Source of the DNA: Pectobacterium brasiliense
Lineage (GTDB): Bacteria > Pseudomonadota > Gammaproteobacteria > Enterobacterales > Enterobacteriaceae
Length of the DNA: 64,000 bases
Assembly (NCBI RefSeq): GCF_016950255.1
Contig: NZ_JACGFN010000001.1
Span: forward strand, 2,418,001-2,482,000
Reading direction: 5' to 3'
Both the position numbers and the translations under genes were made by a program. Shown one piece after another: positions 50,828 to 59,630 of the stretch. Numbering within the stretch: position 1 is the first letter of the stretch; every line of letters begins with the position of its first letter. The notes under the pieces were generated by a model. It worked only from the letters and a program-made list of their open reading frames with translations, ran no database searches and had not been told where the DNA came from.

Positions 50828-50880
50828 GGAAAAAATTCATTTTTTTTGCGTTAGGCGTCTGCCTGTCGCTGAAATTTGAT

Positions 50881-50915
50881 AAAAAATAAGGATTATCAAT
50901 ATGATAATCCTTATC
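50881..50915 (-). terminator. Terminator of fxsA
   Basis: On the minus strand AAGGATTATC, loop ATATT, GATAATCCTT, followed by ATTTTTT. Confidence 0.85.
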
Positions 50916-50937
50916 TGCTTTTCAATTCGTCTTGACG

Positions 50938-51420
50938 TTAACGGTTGTCACTATCGTCACGGTGTTCAATATTTGCGCGCCCGCCATCCTTGCGCTGGTA
51001 TTCACCTTCAAAGGTGTTACCGCCGGAAGACGACGCACCTGGGCCAGCTCCAGGACCAGAACGCCAGACATGCAAGTGAGGCATCAGCTTGAGCGTCAGC
51101 CTTTTCTGCACCGGCGGCAGCAGTAACAGCAGCCCCAGAAAGTCAGTCAGGAAGCCCGGAATCAGGAGCAGGAAGCCCGCCAGCACCAGTGAAACGCTTT
51201 TTACCATCTCGGCCGCTGGGCTTTCACCTGCCGCCATTTTCTGCTGCATCTGCACCAGCGTTTTCATCCCCTGATTACGCACCAGCGAGACGCCCACGCA
51301 GGACGTGAAGACAACCAGCAGCAGCGTCATGGCGACGCCAAGCACCTCAGCCACCTGAATAAACAGCGATATCTCGATGTAAGCCAAAAGAAAAATAAGT
51401 AATAACGGTAACCAGCGCAC
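50938..51420 (-). CDS. fxsA: FxsA membrane protein
   Basis: Inner-membrane protein whose overproduction relieves exclusion of phage T7 by the F plasmid in E. coli. The 160 residues (E. coli 158) have the FxsA core: LPLLLIFLLAYIEISLFIQVAE, GVSLVRNQGMKTL, and LLLIPGFLTDFLGLLLLLPPVQ, then a soluble tail rich in Gly, Ser and Asp (GPGAGPGASSSGGNTFEGEY). It lies between groES and aspA, as in E. coli, and reads in the same direction as groESL. Confidence 0.95.
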   Translation of the reverse strand: MRWLPLLLIFLLAYIEISLFIQVAEVLGVAMTLLLVVFTSCVGVSLVRNQGMKTLVQMQQKMAAGESPAAEMVKSVSLVLAGFLLLIPGFLTDFLGLLLLLPPVQKRLTLKLMPHLHVWRSGPGAGPGASSSGGNTFEGEYQRKDGGRANIEHRDDSDNR

Positions 51421-51933
51421 CCGGTACTCCTGTGTATTTTACGCGTACTGTTTTAATAAAAACGTCTGTTAATCAGAACGTGTTAAGCCATCGCTATTGA
51501 AAACCCAGTACGCTTTACTCCCCATCGGATTTACTACCAATGGATTAGATAAAATGCGCGCCTGCTCTGCGATCCGGCACATCATGATTTACTGAAATGG
51601 GTACGGCTTTGCGCATTTTCAAGCCGCCGCCCTACGATTATTGTTCTAAAATAGTGACTCGTGACTACAGTCACAGTTCATTTACCGTCGTGGTAGAGAA
51701 CGCCAGTATAGTGATCTAAACACCTGTTTTTCGCTCTCGTAACGACATATCCTCACGGCAATGGATATCTGGTTGGTCAAACATCCCGAGACTATTGCCG
51801 AGATAAGACGCTTTAGCTTTATCCGAGACCACATTGTTTTTCGAGATAATGGCTTTTCGAGATAACGCCGTCCGATACACCAGCCCACAACGTCTAGTTG
51901 CATCACTAGTCGCACAACAGGATAAGCACTCTC
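51421..51933. other. Divergent regulatory interval fxsA-aspA (510 bp)
   Basis: No gene seen. It contains a CRP-type box at 51660-51675 and AT-rich sequence with several imperfect repeats (GATAACG, TTTTTCGAGATAA near 51835-51870). Confidence 0.6.
51660..51675 (+). promoter_or_regulatory. CRP-type box upstream of aspA
   Basis: CGTGA-N6-TCACA, nine of ten consensus positions, about 260 bp before the aspA start. E. coli aspA is CRP-activated. Confidence 0.6.
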
Positions 51934-53373
51934 ATGTCAGAAAATATCCGTATTGAAGAAGACCTGTTAGGCACCCGAGAAGTTCCCGCAGACGCGTATT
52001 ATGGCGTTCACACGCTGCGCGCTGTCGAAAACTTCTATATCAGTAACAATAAAATCAGTGACATACCCGAGTTCGTACGCGGTATGGTTATGGTGAAGAA
52101 AGCCGCAGCGCTGGCGAATAGAGAGCTACAAACTATCCCGAAAAAAATCGCTGACGTCATCATCCGCGCCTGTGATGAAGTGCTGAATAACGGCAAATGC
52201 ATGGATCAGTTCCCGGTCGATGTCTATCAAGGGGGCGCGGGCACGTCGGTCAACATGAATACCAACGAAGTATTAGCCAATATTGGTCTGGAACTGATGG
52301 GCCACCAGAAAGGCGAATACCAGTATCTGAACCCCAACGATCATCTGAACAAATGCCAGTCCACCAATGACGCCTACCCCACCGGATTTCGTATCGCGGT
52401 CTACGCGGCCGTACTGAAGCTGACGGAGGCGATAGCGAAGTTGAGCGATGGCTTCGAGCGCAAAGCCAAAGAATTTGAAGACGTGCTGAAAATGGGCCGC
52501 ACCCAGTTACAGGACGCCGTACCGATGACACTCGGCCAGGAGTTTCATGCGTTTAACGTGCTGTTACAGGAAGAAATCAAAAACCTGCTGCGCACGTCGG
52601 AGCTACTGCTTGAAGTCAATCTGGGCGCGACCGCAATTGGTACGCGCCTGAACACGCCAGACGGCTATCAGCAACTGGCTGTGCAGCGTCTAGCGGAAGT
52701 CAGCGGTCTGCCCTGTGTGCCAGCAGAAGATTTGATCGAAGCCACGTCAGACTGCGGAGCCTATGTGATGGTACACAGTTCACTGAAGCGTCTGGCCGTG
52801 AAGCTGTCGAAGATCTGTAATGACCTGCGCCTGCTCTCTTCCGGCCCTCGTGCAGGCCTGAATGAAATCAACCTGCCGGAGCTACAAGCAGGTTCCTCGA
52901 TCATGCCCGCCAAGGTGAATCCGGTCGTGCCGGAAGTCGTCAATCAGGTGTGTTTCAAGGTCATCGGTAACGACACCTGCGTCACGATGGCGTCAGAAGC
53001 CGGGCAATTACAGTTAAACGTTATGGAACCGGTTATCGGTCAGGCAATGTTTGAATCGACCCACATTCTGACTAACGCCTGCTACAACCTGCTGGAGAAA
53101 TGCGTCAACGGCATCACCGCCAATAAGAGCGTCTGTGAAGCCTATGTCTTCAATTCCATCGGAATTGTGACGTACCTGAACCCGTTTATCGGCCACCACA
53201 ACGGCGATATCGTCGGCAGAATCTGCGCGGAAACCGGGAAAAGCGTGCGTGACGTTGTCCTGGAGCGCGGCCTGCTGACGGAAGCCGAACTGGACGACAT
53301 TTTCTCCATCCAGAACCTGATGCATCCGGCGTACAAAGCCAAACGCTACACCGATGAAAACGAGCTTCCCTAA
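51934..53373 (+). CDS. aspA: Aspartate ammonia-lyase (aspartase)
   Basis: Reversibly deaminates L-aspartate to fumarate and ammonia in the cytoplasm; important in anaerobic fumarate supply. The 479 residues (E. coli 478) are of the fumarase/aspartase fold. Visible: [58 protein letters not shown], and the catalytic flexible loop [20 protein letters not shown] with the active serine. One change to note is GTRLNTP where E. coli has GTGLNTP in the third conserved region. Followed by terminator and then dcuA, its aspartate/fumarate antiporter. Confidence 0.98.
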   Translation: MSENIRIEEDLLGTREVPADAYYGVHTLRAVENFYISNNKISDIPEFVRGMVMVKKAAALANRELQTIPKKIADVIIRACDEVLNNGKCMDQFPVDVYQGGAGTSVNMNTNEVLANIGLELMGHQKGEYQYLNPNDHLNKCQSTNDAYPTGFRIAVYAAVLKLTEAIAKLSDGFERKAKEFEDVLKMGRTQLQDAVPMTLGQEFHAFNVLLQEEIKNLLRTSELLLEVNLGATAIGTRLNTPDGYQQLAVQRLAEVSGLPCVPAEDLIEATSDCGAYVMVHSSLKRLAVKLSKICNDLRLLSSGPRAGLNEINLPELQAGSSIMPAKVNPVVPEVVNQVCFKVIGNDTCVTMASEAGQLQLNVMEPVIGQAMFESTHILTNACYNLLEKCVNGITANKSVCEAYVFNSIGIVTYLNPFIGHHNGDIVGRICAETGKSVRDVVLERGLLTEAELDDIFSIQNLMHPAYKAKRYTDENELP

Positions 53374-53393
53374 CACCAACACCTAATACCAAC

Positions 53394-53434
53394 AGGCACG
53401 TCCGTTCACGAAGAACGCCGTGCCTTTATTTTTT
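53394..53434 (+). terminator. Terminator between aspA and dcuA
   Basis: AGGCACG...CGTGCCT stem with an 18-base loop and TTTATTTTTT, 20 bases after aspA. Confidence 0.82.
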
Positions 53435-53494
53435 GCCGTCTACGGCCATAAGAATAAGTTATGAAATTTTTATTATTAATTAAGGAGCATAGTC

Positions 53495-54796
53495 ATGCTT
53501 GGTCTTGAGTTACTGATCGTTCTGCTCGCCATCTATTTGGGGGCACGACTAGGAGGTATCGGCATTGGTTTCGCCGGTGGCCTGGGAGTGCTTGTTCTTA
53601 CGCTGGGGTTTCAGATAAAGCCCGGCGTAATCCCTTTTGATGTTATTGAAATTATCATGGCCGTTATCGCCGCCATCGCCGCAATGCAGGTGGCGGGCGG
53701 AATGGATTATCTGGTCAGTCTGGCGGAGAAACTGCTGCGTAAACACCCGAAATACGTCACCTTTCTCGCGCCGCTGGTCACCTACTTCATGACGATTCTG
53801 GCCGGAACCGGACACACCGCGTTTTCCACCCTGCCAGTTATCGCCGAAGTCGCCAAAGAACAGGGGATTCGTCCTTCTCGTCCGCTTTCGATTGCCGTCG
53901 TTGCCTCGCAAATCGCCATAACTGCCTCGCCGATCTCGGCGGCGGTAGTGTTTGTCGCGGGTATTCTTGAGCCGCACGGCGTCAGCTATCTGCTGCTGTT
54001 GGGCATTTGTATTCCGACCACGCTCGCCGCGATCCTGCTGACGGCAATTGTGACCAACTTCCTGGGTAAAGAGCTGAAAGACGACCCGATTTATCAGGAA
54101 CGTCTGAAAAAAGGCGAAACCACGCTGCGCGGCAATAGCCAACATGAGATCAAACCGGGCGCCAAACTTTCCGTGATGCTGTTTCTGATCGGCATCGTCG
54201 CTGTCGTGCTGTATGCCACGGCGATCAGCGGCACGGTTGGGCTGATTCAGAATCCGGTTCTGCCACGTAACGAAGCGATTGTGGTCTTTATGCTGACGAT
54301 CGCCACGCTGATTTGCATCACCTGCAAAATCGACACCGCGCGCATCCTCTCTGCCAGCACGTTTAAGTCCGGCATGAGCGCCTGTATCTGCGTGATGGGC
54401 GTGGCCTGGCTGGGAGATACCTTTGTTAAAGCGCACATTTCCGATATTCAGGATACCGCTGGTGCACTGCTGCAAAGCTACCCGTGGATGCTGGCCGTCG
54501 TGCTGTTCTTCGCCGCGACACTGCTTTACTCGCAGGCGGCAACGGCAAAAGCACTGATGCCTGCTGCGCTGCTGCTGGGCGTGTCTCCGGTCACGGCCGT
54601 GGCGTCTTTTGCTGCCGTTTCCGCGCTGTTCGTTCTGCCAACCTACCCGACGCTGTTGGCCGCCGTAGAGATGGATGACACCGGCTCAACGCGCATCGGC
54701 AAGTTTGTGTTTAATCACTCCTTCCTGATTCCGGGCGTAATGGCGATTACGCTGTCGGTGATATTTGGCTTCATCCTTGGCAGCATCCTGATCTAA
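53495..54796 (+). CDS. dcuA: Anaerobic C4-dicarboxylate transporter DcuA
   Basis: Exchanges aspartate, fumarate, malate and succinate across the inner membrane. 433 residues, as in E. coli, with about ten to twelve segments. LGLELLIVLLAIYLGARLGGIGIGFAGGLGVLVL is the N-terminal pair; GTGHTAFSTLPVIAEVAKEQGIRPSRPLSIAVV is the DcuA/B signature (several segments), and YSQAATAKALMPAALLLGVSP a C-terminal one. A GGAG ribosome site precedes the ATG. It lies behind aspA and its terminator, so read-through or its own promoter both occur in relatives. Confidence 0.97.
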   Translation: MLGLELLIVLLAIYLGARLGGIGIGFAGGLGVLVLTLGFQIKPGVIPFDVIEIIMAVIAAIAAMQVAGGMDYLVSLAEKLLRKHPKYVTFLAPLVTYFMTILAGTGHTAFSTLPVIAEVAKEQGIRPSRPLSIAVVASQIAITASPISAAVVFVAGILEPHGVSYLLLLGICIPTTLAAILLTAIVTNFLGKELKDDPIYQERLKKGETTLRGNSQHEIKPGAKLSVMLFLIGIVAVVLYATAISGTVGLIQNPVLPRNEAIVVFMLTIATLICITCKIDTARILSASTFKSGMSACICVMGVAWLGDTFVKAHISDIQDTAGALLQSYPWMLAVVLFFAATLLYSQAATAKALMPAALLLGVSPVTAVASFAAVSALFVLPTYPTLLAAVEMDDTGSTRIGKFVFNHSFLIPGVMAITLSVIFGFILGSILI

Positions 54797-54820
54797 AGCT
54801 TGCCTGTCAGACAGTCCCTC

Positions 54821-54847
54821 GCGGATCGGCTTAACTCGTCGATCCGC
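54821..54847 (+). terminator. Hairpin after dcuA
   Basis: GCGGATCG...CGATCCGC, eight pairs with an 11-base loop, no T run. Confidence 0.4.
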
Positions 54848-54927
54848 CGCATTCCCTTCAAACAATAAAGCAAGGTATAGTGTGGCTCTGGTTGTCTGGA
54901 ATTTGTTCATCTGACACGGAGGATGTG

Positions 54928-55260
54928 ATGTCTGACCGCCCGCTTTGCGATGCTGTCGTCATATTATGTACCGCACCTGACGACGCCTGCGCGCAACGGC
55001 TTGCCGACTCGCTGTTGGAAACGCGGCTTGCCGCCTGCGTCACCCTGCTGCCCGGCGCACGTTCGCTCTACTACTGGGAAGGCAAGCTCGAACAGCAATC
55101 AGAAGTACAAATGCTGATAAAAAGCGATACCTCACATCAGCAAGCCCTGCTGACTCACCTGAAACAACAACACCCTTACGATACGCCGGAGCTGTTAGTC
55201 CTGCCGGTATCCGGGGGCGATAGCGATTATCTGACATGGCTCAACGCATCTTTACGCTGA
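54928..55260 (+). CDS. cutA: Divalent-cation tolerance protein CutA
   Basis: Trimeric ferredoxin-like-fold protein linked in E. coli to copper tolerance; the molecular role is not settled. 110 residues from the ATG at 54928 ([19 protein letters not shown]) behind GGAGG; longer frames upstream are not conserved. Motifs: [34 protein letters not shown] (several segments) and [24 protein letters not shown]. Its last 25 bases overlap the start of dsbD, which suggests translational coupling, and the order dcuA-cutA-dsbD is as in E. coli. Confidence 0.96.
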   Translation: MSDRPLCDAVVILCTAPDDACAQRLADSLLETRLAACVTLLPGARSLYYWEGKLEQQSEVQMLIKSDTSHQQALLTHLKQQHPYDTPELLVLPVSGGDSDYLTWLNASLR

Positions 55261-56966
55261 TTTTCCTGTTATGGACGGCTTTCGGCACACCCAGTGTGGC
55301 CGCCTCTTCTTTCGGTCAGAAACTGTTTGGCAACAGCACAACATCACGATTTCTGCCGGTCGATGGCGCTTTCGCCTTTGAGTTTCAGCAGCAGGATAAC
55401 CAGCTCAACCTGCGCTGGGATATCCATCCCGATTACTACCTGTACCGCGCGCAAATCAAGATCGAAGGGAACGGTGCTACGCTTGGCAAGGTGGAGCTGC
55501 CACAGGGCGAAAGCCATAACGACGAATTCTTCGGTCAGGTCTTTATCCTGCGCGATCGGCTGGCGCTAACGGTTCCCATTGAACAGGCCGAAAACGGCGC
55601 GACCGTTAAAGTCACCTATCAAGGCTGCGCCGATGCCGGTTTCTGCTATCCGCCAGAGACGCGCGTCGTTCCACTCAGTCAGGTGCTGGCTAACTCAGGC
55701 ACAGACACATCGAATACCGCATCAGCCCAAACGCCACCGCCACAGACTACGCCGATGCCGTTCTCGCCGTGGTGGGCGCTGTTGATTGGTATCGGCGTCG
55801 CCTTTACCCCTTGCGTCCTGCCGATGTACCCACTGATTGCCAGCCTGGTGCTGGGCAGAAAAGAACAGCTGACGCCGCGTCGAACGCTGCTGCTGTCGAT
55901 GACCTACGTTCAAGGTATGGCACTGACCTACACGCTGCTTGGGCTGGTTGTCGCCGCCGCTGGATTACGCTTTCAGGCCGCGCTCCAGCATCCCTACATT
56001 CTGATTGGCCTGTCGGTGATGTTTGTCGTTCTGGCGCTGTCCATGTTTGGCCTGTATACGCTCCAGCTCCCGTCATCGGTACAAACCCGACTGACAGAGT
56101 GGAGCAACCGTCAGCAAGGCGGATCTGTTACTGGCGTATTCTGCATGGGCGCGCTGGCTGGGCTAATTTGTTCCCCCTGCACCACCGCGCCGCTCAGCGC
56201 CATCCTGCTTTATATCGCCCAAAGCGGCAACATGCTGGCAGGTGGCGGCACGCTTTATCTCTACGCGCTTGGCATGGGCTTACCGCTCATTCTGGTCACG
56301 CTGTTCGGCAACAAACTGCTGCCACGCAGCGGCCCGTGGATGCAGTACGTTAAGGAAGCGTTTGGTTTCATTATTCTGGCGCTGCCCGTCTTCTTGCTGG
56401 AACGCATTCTGGGCGAGACGTGGGGAATGCGGCTGTGGAGCACACTGGGTATCGCCTTCTTCGGCTGGGCGCTCATGCTGACGCTGCGCAGCAGCAAAGG
56501 CTGGATGCGTGGCGTACAGCTACTGCTGCTGGCAGGCGTGGTGATCAGCGCCAAGCCGCTGCAAGACTGGGTATTTCCTCCGGCTGGCGTGGCGCAAGCT
56601 CATACCTCAGCACTGAACTTCGCCCCTGTCGCCAATATTGCCGATCTTAACAGTGCGCTGGCAAAGAGCGCTCAGCCTGTTATGCTCGATCTTTACGCTG
56701 ACTGGTGTGTTGCCTGCAAAGAGTTCGAGAAATACACGTTCAGCGACCCGGCGGTGCAAAACCATCTGTCGCGCATCACGCTGCTACAGGCGGACGTCAC
56801 CGCTAACCGCGAAGAACAAAACGCGCTGCTGAAAAAGCTACAGGTTTTAGGGCTGCCGACCATCGTATTCTTTGACGCTCAGGGGAAAGAGATCCCCGGT
56901 TCGCGCGTCACCGGTTTTATGAATGCTGAACAATTTCAGGCACATTTACAGAAGTTCAGCCCATAA
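55236..56966 (+). CDS. dsbD: Thiol:disulfide interchange protein DsbD
   Basis: Carries electrons from cytoplasmic thioredoxin across the inner membrane to periplasmic DsbC, DsbG and CcmG. 576 residues (E. coli 565). After a signal peptide ([19 protein letters not shown]) come the periplasmic alpha domain with its cysteine pair in [11 protein letters not shown], a Pro/Thr linker, the eight-segment beta domain with cysteines in [11 protein letters not shown] and [14 protein letters not shown], and the thioredoxin-like gamma domain with [12 protein letters not shown]. All six redox cysteines are present. It overlaps cutA by 25 bases and is followed 34 bp later by yjdC. Confidence 0.97.
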   Translation: MAQRIFTLIFLLWTAFGTPSVAASSFGQKLFGNSTTSRFLPVDGAFAFEFQQQDNQLNLRWDIHPDYYLYRAQIKIEGNGATLGKVELPQGESHNDEFFGQVFILRDRLALTVPIEQAENGATVKVTYQGCADAGFCYPPETRVVPLSQVLANSGTDTSNTASAQTPPPQTTPMPFSPWWALLIGIGVAFTPCVLPMYPLIASLVLGRKEQLTPRRTLLLSMTYVQGMALTYTLLGLVVAAAGLRFQAALQHPYILIGLSVMFVVLALSMFGLYTLQLPSSVQTRLTEWSNRQQGGSVTGVFCMGALAGLICSPCTTAPLSAILLYIAQSGNMLAGGGTLYLYALGMGLPLILVTLFGNKLLPRSGPWMQYVKEAFGFIILALPVFLLERILGETWGMRLWSTLGIAFFGWALMLTLRSSKGWMRGVQLLLLAGVVISAKPLQDWVFPPAGVAQAHTSALNFAPVANIADLNSALAKSAQPVMLDLYADWCVACKEFEKYTFSDPAVQNHLSRITLLQADVTANREEQNALLKKLQVLGLPTIVFFDAQGKEIPGSRVTGFMNAEQFQAHLQKFSP

Positions 56967-57000
56967 ACAACACGTTATATGTGCTTCTGGAGGAGACCTA

Positions 57001-57576
57001 ATGCAACGGGAAGATGTTCTTGAACATGCGCTTACTCTGCTGGAGCAGCACGGCTTTGCCACGACGACGCTGGATATGCTGGCGGAGAGGCTAGGCGTTC
57101 CGGTAGAGGAACTGACGCCATTCTGGCCGGATCGGGAAGCACTGCTGTACGACGGCCTGCGTCACCATAGCCAGCAGGTCGATACCTGGCGGCGTCAGCT
57201 TCTCTTGGACGACGAGAAAAGCATCGAGCAGAAGCTGCTGGCACGCTATCAGGTACTGCACGAGTCGGTGAACAAACAACGTTATCCGGGCTGCTTGTTT
57301 ATTGCGGCGTGCAGCTTCTTTCCTGATATCAATCACCCTATCCACCAGATTGCGGAACAGCAGAAGCTGGCGTCTTACCAGTACACCCGCGATTTGCTGG
57401 AAGAGCTGGAAACTGACGATCCCGAAATGGTCGCACAGCAGATGGAATTGATTCTGGAAGGCTGCCTGAGCAACCTGCTGGTCAAGCATCAGGCCGCCAG
57501 CATCGCCACCGCCCAGCGGCTGGCAGAAGATGTTTTACGCTTTGCGCTGTGCCGCAAAAACGGCGCACTCACCTGA
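57001..57576 (+). CDS. yjdC: TetR-family regulator YjdC
   Basis: 191 residues from the ATG at 57001, exactly the E. coli YjdC length, behind a perfect GGAGGAG ribosome site; upstream codons overlap dsbD. The N-terminal helix-turn-helix is [42 protein letters not shown] (several helices), and the C-terminal helical domain has [23 protein letters not shown]. Target unknown. It lies between dsbD and tRNA-Phe, as in E. coli. Confidence 0.93.
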   Translation: MQREDVLEHALTLLEQHGFATTTLDMLAERLGVPVEELTPFWPDREALLYDGLRHHSQQVDTWRRQLLLDDEKSIEQKLLARYQVLHESVNKQRYPGCLFIAACSFFPDINHPIHQIAEQQKLASYQYTRDLLEELETDDPEMVAQQMELILEGCLSNLLVKHQAASIATAQRLAEDVLRFALCRKNGALT

Positions 57577-57586
57577 TTTCAGGCAC

Positions 57587-57610
57587 AAAATGCGGTAAAG
57601 CCCGCATTTT
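57587..57610 (+). terminator. Terminator after yjdC
   Basis: AAAATGCGG, six-base loop, CCGCATTTT; the T run is only the arm itself. Confidence 0.65.
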
Positions 57611-57663
57611 GGCTGAAAAGTCGGCAGTCAGTAGGGTTTTCCATGCTTTCATTGATAAACCCG

Positions 57664-57692
57664 TTGACGCCACGCGGCCAATACGGTTTAAT
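57664..57692 (+). promoter_or_regulatory. Promoter of tRNA-Phe
   Basis: TTGACG (57664-57669), 17-bp spacer, TTTAAT (57687-57692), then a GC-rich discriminator (GCGCCCC) typical of stable-RNA promoters under stringent control. Confidence 0.8.
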
Positions 57693-57702
57693 GCGCCCCG
57701 TT

Positions 57703-57778
57703 GCCCGGATAGCTCAGTCGGTAGAGCAGAGGATTGAAAATCCTCGTGTCCTTGGTTCGATTCCGAGTCCGGGCACCA
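57703..57778 (+). tRNA. tRNA-Phe (GAA)
   Basis: A complete 76-base cloverleaf: acceptor GCCCGGA with TCCGGGC, D arm GCTC/GAGC, anticodon stem GAGGA/TCCTC, T arm with TTCGATT, and an encoded CCA end. The anticodon GAA is at 57736-57738. It corresponds to the pheU/pheV locus next to yjdC in E. coli, a common integration site of genomic islands. The accessory genes that follow suggest the same here. Confidence 0.96.
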
Positions 57779-57790
57779 CTAATTCAAAGA

Positions 57791-57814
57791 AACCAGCCTA
57801 ACGGCTGGTTTTTT
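57791..57814 (+). terminator. Terminator of tRNA-Phe
   Basis: AACCAGCC, loop TAAC, GGCTGGTT and a following TTTT. Confidence 0.9.
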
Positions 57815-57865
57815 GCTTTTTGGGATTGGGTTCTGAACGGGGTTCGGTTCTCTACGAACGTGCTA

Positions 57866-58111
57866 TCACGCCTCCCCTTCCCCATGATTCGGGTTCATAC
57901 CTTGATAGCGTGACGGCCAGATCTCCTCCGGCTGCTTTCCCAATGCACAAGCAATTAATCTCTCACCTTTCGGCCAATGTCTTGTCAACGCATTAGCAAG
58001 TGTTGAAGACGCGAGTCCAGATGCCCTTGAAACCGCCGCCAGCGTTGTGCCTTTCTTCCTCAAGCCAGCAATAATGTCTGCCGGATGCCAATCCTTATCA
58101 ATCATCTCCAT
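57866..58111 (-). CDS. Ner/SfsB-like helix-turn-helix regulator
   Basis: About 79-81 residues (two close ATGs; the one at 58105 has the better AAGGA spacing). It matches the Ner/Nlp family of small phage-type DNA-binding proteins: DWHPADIIAGLRKKGTTLAAVSRASGLASSTLANAL contains the helix-turn-helix (split over two helices), followed by RHWPKGERLIACALGKQPEEIWPSRY. Ner of phage Mu represses the early operon; chromosomal Nlp/SfsB relatives activate sugar genes. It is divergent from the first XRE gene with 114 bp between, so it may act on that promoter. First gene behind tRNA-Phe. Confidence 0.85.
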   Translation of the reverse strand: MEMIDKDWHPADIIAGLRKKGTTLAAVSRASGLASSTLANALTRHWPKGERLIACALGKQPEEIWPSRYQGMNPNHGEGEA

Positions 58112-58149
58112 GATCCTTATTCTATGGCTTCACATTAAACACGCTTTGT

Positions 58150-58589
58150 TCAGTAACTCTAAACAACCACGATGTTAAGTAATGCTAAACACTAAGTCAA
58201 TGTATGATCATTGATGGTGCAATGAATGCTTCCTGCTCGTCTCAAAACAGCGCGACTACGTGCTCACCTAACTCAGGAAAAATTAGGAGTTCTTGCAGGC
58301 ATTGAGGAAGAAACTGCGCGTTCTCGCGTGTCTCAGTATGAAGGAGGAATACATCGTCCAACGTTTGAAATGATGTGCGCATTTGCAAAGGTGCTTAATG
58401 TGCCGGAATGCTACTTTTACACCGTTAACGATGATTTTGCTGAGATGGCTCTGGGGCTTTACCTTAAACATCAGAGTCATTCTTAACGAATGCAAATAAA
58501 TCGCCTCCTCTATTGTTCAGGAAGTCTAAGCAACCCACATGTAAAGTAGTGCTAAACATGCTATCAATATCCTTATTGATGGTGCCATT
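58150..58589. repeat. Tandem duplication of XRE gene plus upstream region (period 364 bp)
   Basis: The first copy spans about 58150-58470, the second about 58515-58840. The coding parts are nearly the same, and so are the upstream regions: GTAATGCTAAACA against GTAGTGCTAAACA, and ATTGATGGTGC before both start codons. The second copy diverges from the first after the shared FAE codons. The interval given covers the first copy and the joint. Confidence 0.8.
58226..58486 (+). CDS. XRE-family helix-turn-helix regulator, copy 1
   Basis: 86 residues, one Cro/C1-type helix-turn-helix: RLKTARLRAHLTQEKLGVLAG, then SRVSQYEGGIHRPTFEMMCAFAKVLNVPECYFYTV. The domain covers about residues 5-66 and the rest is a short tail. 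It is the first of two tandem paralogues; the shared 75 residues differ at only about eight positions. The upstream region carries two similar words (GTAACTCTAAACA and GTAATGCTAAACA) that may be operators of this protein or of the divergent Ner-like protein. Small XRE proteins like this commonly control prophage or defence genes. Confidence 0.88.
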   Translation: MLPARLKTARLRAHLTQEKLGVLAGIEEETARSRVSQYEGGIHRPTFEMMCAFAKVLNVPECYFYTVNDDFAEMALGLYLKHQSHS

Positions 58590-58856
58590 ATGCTGCCCAT
58601 TCGCCTTAAAACTGCTCGCCTACGAGCAAATCTCACTCAAGAAAAGTTAGGCGTACTGGCTGGCATTGAAGAAGCCACCGCACGATCACGCATATCCCAA
58701 TATGAAAGCGGTATACACCGCCCAACATTTGAGATGATGTGCGCGTTTGCTAAGGTGCTTAATGTGCCGGAATGTTATTTTTATACGGTTGATGATGATT
58801 TTGCTGAGGTTATTTTAAAGTTACATAATGGTGAAATAGTTCAGTGGAGAGGATAA
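58590..58856 (+). CDS. XRE-family helix-turn-helix regulator, copy 2
   Basis: 88 residues, paralogue of the protein encoded 364 bp upstream: IRLKTARLRANLTQEKLGVLAG and SRISQYESGIHRPTFEMMCAFAKVLNVPECYFY are almost the same, and the C-terminal tail (EVILKLHNGEIVQWRG) differs. The stop codon is separated by one base from the start of the next gene, so the two are translationally coupled. It is probably the regulator of that membrane protein (inference from coupling). Confidence 0.88.
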   Translation: MLPIRLKTARLRANLTQEKLGVLAGIEEATARSRISQYESGIHRPTFEMMCAFAKVLNVPECYFYTVDDDFAEVILKLHNGEIVQWRG

Positions 58857-58857
58857 T

Positions 58858-59505
58858 ATGGATATTAGATTTATCAATATATTAAAATTAATTGAGATCG
58901 AAGAAAAAAGGGCTAATAAAAAAGAAAGCAATAGTAATCTGGAATTTGTAGCATTTATTTTAATAATAGCACTGGTAACCATTTCAATTATATTAGCATT
59001 GCTTAGCCATGCTTTTGAATATAAAAACCTACTGTCATTCTCACTGATTTTATTAATGTCAACATACTTTATTTTTATAATAACACCTTTTATTTCCATA
59101 TATAAAAATAGAAATAAAATAAAGAAATCCTTTACCTTACCATTCAACTCAGCTATCAATCAAAATATAAAAAAAGATTTCATTATAGATCAACACTATC
59201 TTAAAGAACTTATTGCATTAGATAAAAAAGAGCTTGAGCTAGGGTTAATGGAGATAAAACATGAAAGAAATTTCCTAGAAAAAAGAACTCTCCTTATAAC
59301 TGGCCCTATAGATAAATTAGGTATACTTCCAGGTGTTATTTCCACATTAGTAGCCACAACAAAATTATCCGATCCAAATAGTTGGCTAATGGGAATCAGC
59401 TATGGATATATTGCATTAATTGTCCTTTCTTTGTTTTTTTATCAAATAATGATGCGTTATGATCGAATGATAGCACTTACTGAACTAGCTATATTAAAAA
59501 AATAA
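58858..59505 (+). CDS. Membrane protein of unknown function, coupled to XRE regulator
   Basis: 215 residues, strikingly AT-rich codon use. Two N-terminal hydrophobic helices (about 29-50: EFVAFILIIALVTISIILAL; about 58-82: LLSFSLILLMSTYFIFII), a charged middle region (about 84-145; LIALDKKELELGLMEIKHER) that may form a coiled coil, a Gly-rich hydrophobic stretch GPIDKLGILPGVISTLVA, and a last helix at about 178-199. I do not recognise a family. Its one-base spacing to the XRE gene and its place next to SIR2-HerA suggest a component of a mobile defence island, but the function is not known. Confidence 0.75.
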   Translation: MDIRFINILKLIEIEEKRANKKESNSNLEFVAFILIIALVTISIILALLSHAFEYKNLLSFSLILLMSTYFIFIITPFISIYKNRNKIKKSFTLPFNSAINQNIKKDFIIDQHYLKELIALDKKELELGLMEIKHERNFLEKRTLLITGPIDKLGILPGVISTLVATTKLSDPNSWLMGISYGYIALIVLSLFFYQIMMRYDRMIALTELAILKK

Positions 59506-59630
59506 ATATAACTCTCTGGTATTGAACACGGAGAGCTATATTTTCCGTATCAGAGTATAATTCCCCCCTCTCTCGAGAAGCCCATTGTCTGAAAAGATGT
59601 GTAGATTATTAGGCACTGCTATTTCATTCA

